Source of the DNA: an uncultured Acidimicrobiales bacterium
Lineage (GTDB): Bacteria; Actinomycetota; Acidimicrobiia; Acidimicrobiales; SHLQ01
NCBI GenBank assembly: GCA_937969345.1
Contig: CALBVK010000449.1
Coordinates: 1 to 32,248 of the forward strand
Length of the DNA: 32,248 nt
Direction: 5' to 3'
The notes beneath the pieces are model-generated. The model searched no databases, was not told the origin of the DNA, and saw only the letters and a list, made by a program, of their open reading frames with translations. Every line of letters begins with the position of its first letter. Position 1 is the stretch's first letter. A program made the translations under genes and the position numbers. This document shows, piece after piece, positions 30,033 to 32,248 of the stretch.

Positions 30033-32248
30033 GTGGACACCATGAAGTTTCAAGCACTTGGCCCAGTTTCGGTATTTCGCGATGGCGAAGAGGTCGATCT
30101 CGGGGCCATGAAGCAACGGCGCCTGTTCGCGCTTCTCTTGCTCAACGGCAACACCGTTGTTTCGACTGACGAGATCCTCGACACGCTTTGGGGCGAGGAG
30201 GACGCAGCGAATCGTAAGGCGACGCTTCAGGTATACGTCTCCCGGTTGCGATCTGCGCTCGAACCCGAACGTTTGCGCGGCGAGGCGTCGATCTTGCAGA
30301 CGCAGGAGCCCGGTTACGTCCTCCAGGTGGATCCTATGGACTTCGATGTTGCCGAGTTTGAGCGGCTCAGCGACAGCGCACGCGAACTGGTGGCCCACGA
30401 CCCCAAGCGGGCCTCGGAGGTATTGCGCGACGCGCTCTGCCTCTGGAAGGGCAGTGCGTACGAGGAGTTTCTCTACGATGATTTCGTTCACGCTGAGCGA
30501 ACTCGGCTCGCTGAAACTCGTATAGGGGCGATCGAGGAGCGGATCGCCGCCGACCTGGCCTGTGGACTATCGGGTGAACTCGTGAGCGAGCTCGAGTCGC
30601 TACGAGAAGAACACCCATTGCGGGAACGTCTCGTCACCCACCAGATGCTCGCGTTGTACCGAGCTGGCCGTCCTGCCGATGCGTTGCGTGCCATGAGCCG
30701 GTTCCGTTCTCACATCGGGGAGGAGCTGGGGATTGAGCCAACGCCGACACTGCTCCGGCTCGAAGAGCAGATTCTGTTGCACGACGACCGAATCCAGGGG
30801 TCCAGCAAGACGCCCGGCGTGCGACTCGATCGAGCCGTCCACGCCCACAACCCGTACAAGGGGCTGCAGCCGTTCGATGGTGACGATGCCCAATCCTTCT
30901 TTGGTCGCGACGCACTCATCGCCGACCTTTTGCGGGGCGTCGGGTCCGGTCAGTCGCTTCTCGCGCTCGTCGGAGCAAGCGGTTCGGGTAAGTCGAGCGT
31001 TGTACGTGCCGGGCTCCTTCCTGCGCTGGCAAAAGGTGCCATTGAGGGGTCGGGCGAGTGGCTCGTCGCCAGCATGACGCCCGGTAGCCATCCGTTCGCC
31101 GAACTCGAGGCTGCGCTCTTGCGGACGACCATCAACGCTCCAGCGAGCCTGTCTGAGCAATTGCAGGACCCGGATGCGGGAATCCTCCGATCGGTGTTTC
31201 GAGTCCTGCCCGACGAGACTTCGCACCTGGTTCTCGTGATCGATCAGTTCGAGGAGCTGTTCACGATGGTCGAGGATGTCGACGTTCGCCGAGCGTTCCT
31301 GACGAACTTGGTCACCGCCCTCGACGACGCGCACGGCCGCCTTACGGTTGTGGTGACCCTCCGAGCCGACTTCTACGGGCGGCCCTTAGAACACCCGAAG
31401 TTCGGGGCTCGGTTGGGCAACGGGATCATCAATGTGACCGCGTTGACGGCCGAAGAGCTCGAAGCGGCCGCTGTTCGACCAGCACAAGAAGTTGGTGTCA
31501 GTGTCGAATCATCGCTGCTCGGTCAGCTCATCGCCGATGTGGGGAATCAGCCAGGAGCGCTTCCGTTGTTCCAGTACACGATGACCGAATTGTTCGATCG
31601 TCGTTCGGGAGACGCGCTTCTCACGGCCAGCTATCGAGCAATGGGCGGAATTGCCGGAGCGCTTCAGCGGCGCGCAGATGAGCTGTATCACGAGTTGAAC
31701 GATGGCGAGCAAGACGCCACTCGGCAGCTCTTGCTTCGTCTGGTTTCTGTTGGGGACCAAAATCAACGAACTCGACGCCGGGTGGCAGCCCGCGAGATTG
31801 CTTCGCTCGGCGTCGACACGGCGACAATGCAGTCGGCGATCGCCAGACTTGGAGCACATCGACTGCTCTCATTTGACTCGGACCGTTTGACGGGGGCACC
31901 GACCGTCGAGGTTGCACACGAGGCGCTGTTGACGTCCTGGCCGATGCTCGAGCAGTGGATCGATGAGAGTCGCGAGGACCTACGCCGTCACGCATCACTC
32001 ATGGTGGCGTTGAAGGAATGGCAACTGGCTGGAGAGCAGCCGACCTATCTGTTGCCCGCGGCACGTCTGGCCGAGTTCCGAACGTGGGAGCAAGCGTCGA
32101 ATCTGCGTCTCAATCATGCTGAGCTTGGGTACCTCAACGCAAGCGCGGCGAAATTGGAGGCCGAGGAAGCCGAGCGTGAGCTTGAGCGTCGTGAAGCGGC
32201 CAGGAGCCGTCGGCGGCTGTTGTCCCTCGTTGGGGTGCTGGCCATTGC
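30033..32248 (+). CDS. BTAD/SARP-type regulator fused to nSTAND1 ATPase (partial, runs off right edge)
   Basis: A frame with no stop runs from the GTG at 30033 (GAGG 7 bases upstream) to the window end, 738 residues so far. An ATG at 30042 is an alternative start. Residues 1-95 are an OmpR/PhoB-type winged helix (F-Q-A-L-G-P-V-S-V, then T-L-Q-V-Y-V-S-R-L-R). Residues 100-250 are the bacterial transcriptional activation domain (E-R-L-V-T-H-Q-M-L-A-L-Y-R-A-G-R). N-P-Y-K-G-L-Q-P-F-D then opens an nSTAND1 NTPase. Its Walker A is G-A-S-G-S-G-K-S-S (about 314-322) and its Walker B-like strand is L-V-L-V-I-D-Q-F-E-E-L. A Glu/Arg-rich coiled coil and the start of a membrane helix (L-L-S-L-V-G-V-L-A-I) follow. 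Family members often end in WD40 repeats. It probably senses a signal and activates neighbouring genes. Confidence 0.88.
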   Translation, partial: MDTMKFQALGPVSVFRDGEEVDLGAMKQRRLFALLLLNGNTVVSTDEILDTLWGEEDAANRKATLQVYVSRLRSALEPERLRGEASILQTQEPGYVLQVDPMDFDVAEFERLSDSARELVAHDPKRASEVLRDALCLWKGSAYEEFLYDDFVHAERTRLAETRIGAIEERIAADLACGLSGELVSELESLREEHPLRERLVTHQMLALYRAGRPADALRAMSRFRSHIGEELGIEPTPTLLRLEEQILLHDDRIQGSSKTPGVRLDRAVHAHNPYKGLQPFDGDDAQSFFGRDALIADLLRGVGSGQSLLALVGASGSGKSSVVRAGLLPALAKGAIEGSGEWLVASMTPGSHPFAELEAALLRTTINAPASLSEQLQDPDAGILRSVFRVLPDETSHLVLVIDQFEELFTMVEDVDVRRAFLTNLVTALDDAHGRLTVVVTLRADFYGRPLEHPKFGARLGNGIINVTALTAEELEAAAVRPAQEVGVSVESSLLGQLIADVGNQPGALPLFQYTMTELFDRRSGDALLTASYRAMGGIAGALQRRADELYHELNDGEQDATRQLLLRLVSVGDQNQRTRRRVAAREIASLGVDTATMQSAIARLGAHRLLSFDSDRLTGAPTVEVAHEALLTSWPMLEQWIDESREDLRRHASLMVALKEWQLAGEQPTYLLPAARLAEFRTWEQASNLRLNHAELGYLNASAAKLEAEEAERELERREAARSRRRLLSLVGVLAI

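Noticed and set aside
29907-30491. N-terminal extension of the small repeat protein
   Set aside because: It is antisense to the BTAD domain; the ATG at 29906 has a good Shine-Dalgarno and starts the signal peptide region.

Overview
The window looks like chromosomal DNA from a high-GC actinobacterium, most likely class Acidimicrobiia (Ilumatobacter-like). That placement is inferred, not proven. It rests on two F420-type luciferase-like oxidoreductases, Tat and lipoprotein signals with Thr/Pro/Glu-rich linkers, a Septum_form-type lipoprotein, an actinobacterial-style dCTP deaminase, a BTAD/STAND regulator and frequent GTG starts. No rRNA, tRNA, CRISPR array or prophage was seen. The only mobile element is a REP-associated tyrosine transposase (RAYT) flanked by its own repeats.

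Layout. 1-5.0 kb: start of a phosphotransferase (minus, cut by the window edge), a Tat-exported protein, an F420-type oxidoreductase, a free-proline hydroxylase and, convergent to it, a flavoprotein-SelD fusion. 5.2-11.3 kb: a beta-lactamase-family lipoprotein, two FHA proteins, an Asp/Glu racemase and a CHASE-GGDEF cyclase. 11.3-15.2 kb: a succinate-semialdehyde dehydrogenase, a second F420-type oxidoreductase, and an alpha/beta hydrolase coupled to a Nudix hydrolase. 15.27-16.18 kb: the RAYT between two arrays of a 25-bp repeat. 16.2-19.65 kb: a TPP-riboswitch-controlled thiamine uptake operon (thiB, thiP and an HD protein; no ATPase gene). 19.8-24.7 kb: glgA, a lipoprotein, glgC and a PhoD phosphatase. 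24.8-28.9 kb: a DUF805 protein, a CcdA/TlpA-like redox pair, a VOC protein, dCTP deaminase and an MFS transporter. 28.9-32.2 kb: a thioredoxin-fold lipoprotein, a small secreted repeat protein and the start of a large BTAD-nSTAND regulator.

The main discovery is at 28900-29547 on the minus strand. Conventional ORF calling ends this gene at a TGA directly before the redox motif. Reading through that TGA in the same frame gives a complete thioredoxin fold (W-A-P-W-U-P-H-C and, later, the cis-proline motif A-V-P-T-F). Twenty-six bases after the TGA is the loop of a hairpin with the architecture of a bacterial SECIS: GGUC loop, 4-bp upper stem, 5' bulged pyrimidine and 4-bp lower stem. The same window encodes SelD, which makes the selenium donor for selenocysteine. 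I therefore call this a selenoprotein: a secreted, lipid-anchored thioredoxin/DsbE-like protein with a U-x-x-C active site. The CcdA-like membrane protein and TlpA-like redoxin 3 kb away are plausible partners in extracytoplasmic thiol/selenol redox chemistry.

Secondary points of interest are the TPP riboswitch, whose P1 stem contains the thiB Shine-Dalgarno sequence; the RAYT with perfect 25-bp repeats and a repeat-like match inside its own 5' coding sequence; a perfect 20-bp palindrome upstream of glgA; a terminator-like hairpin in the selD leader; and a small exported protein with a duplicated peptide beside the BTAD-STAND gene.
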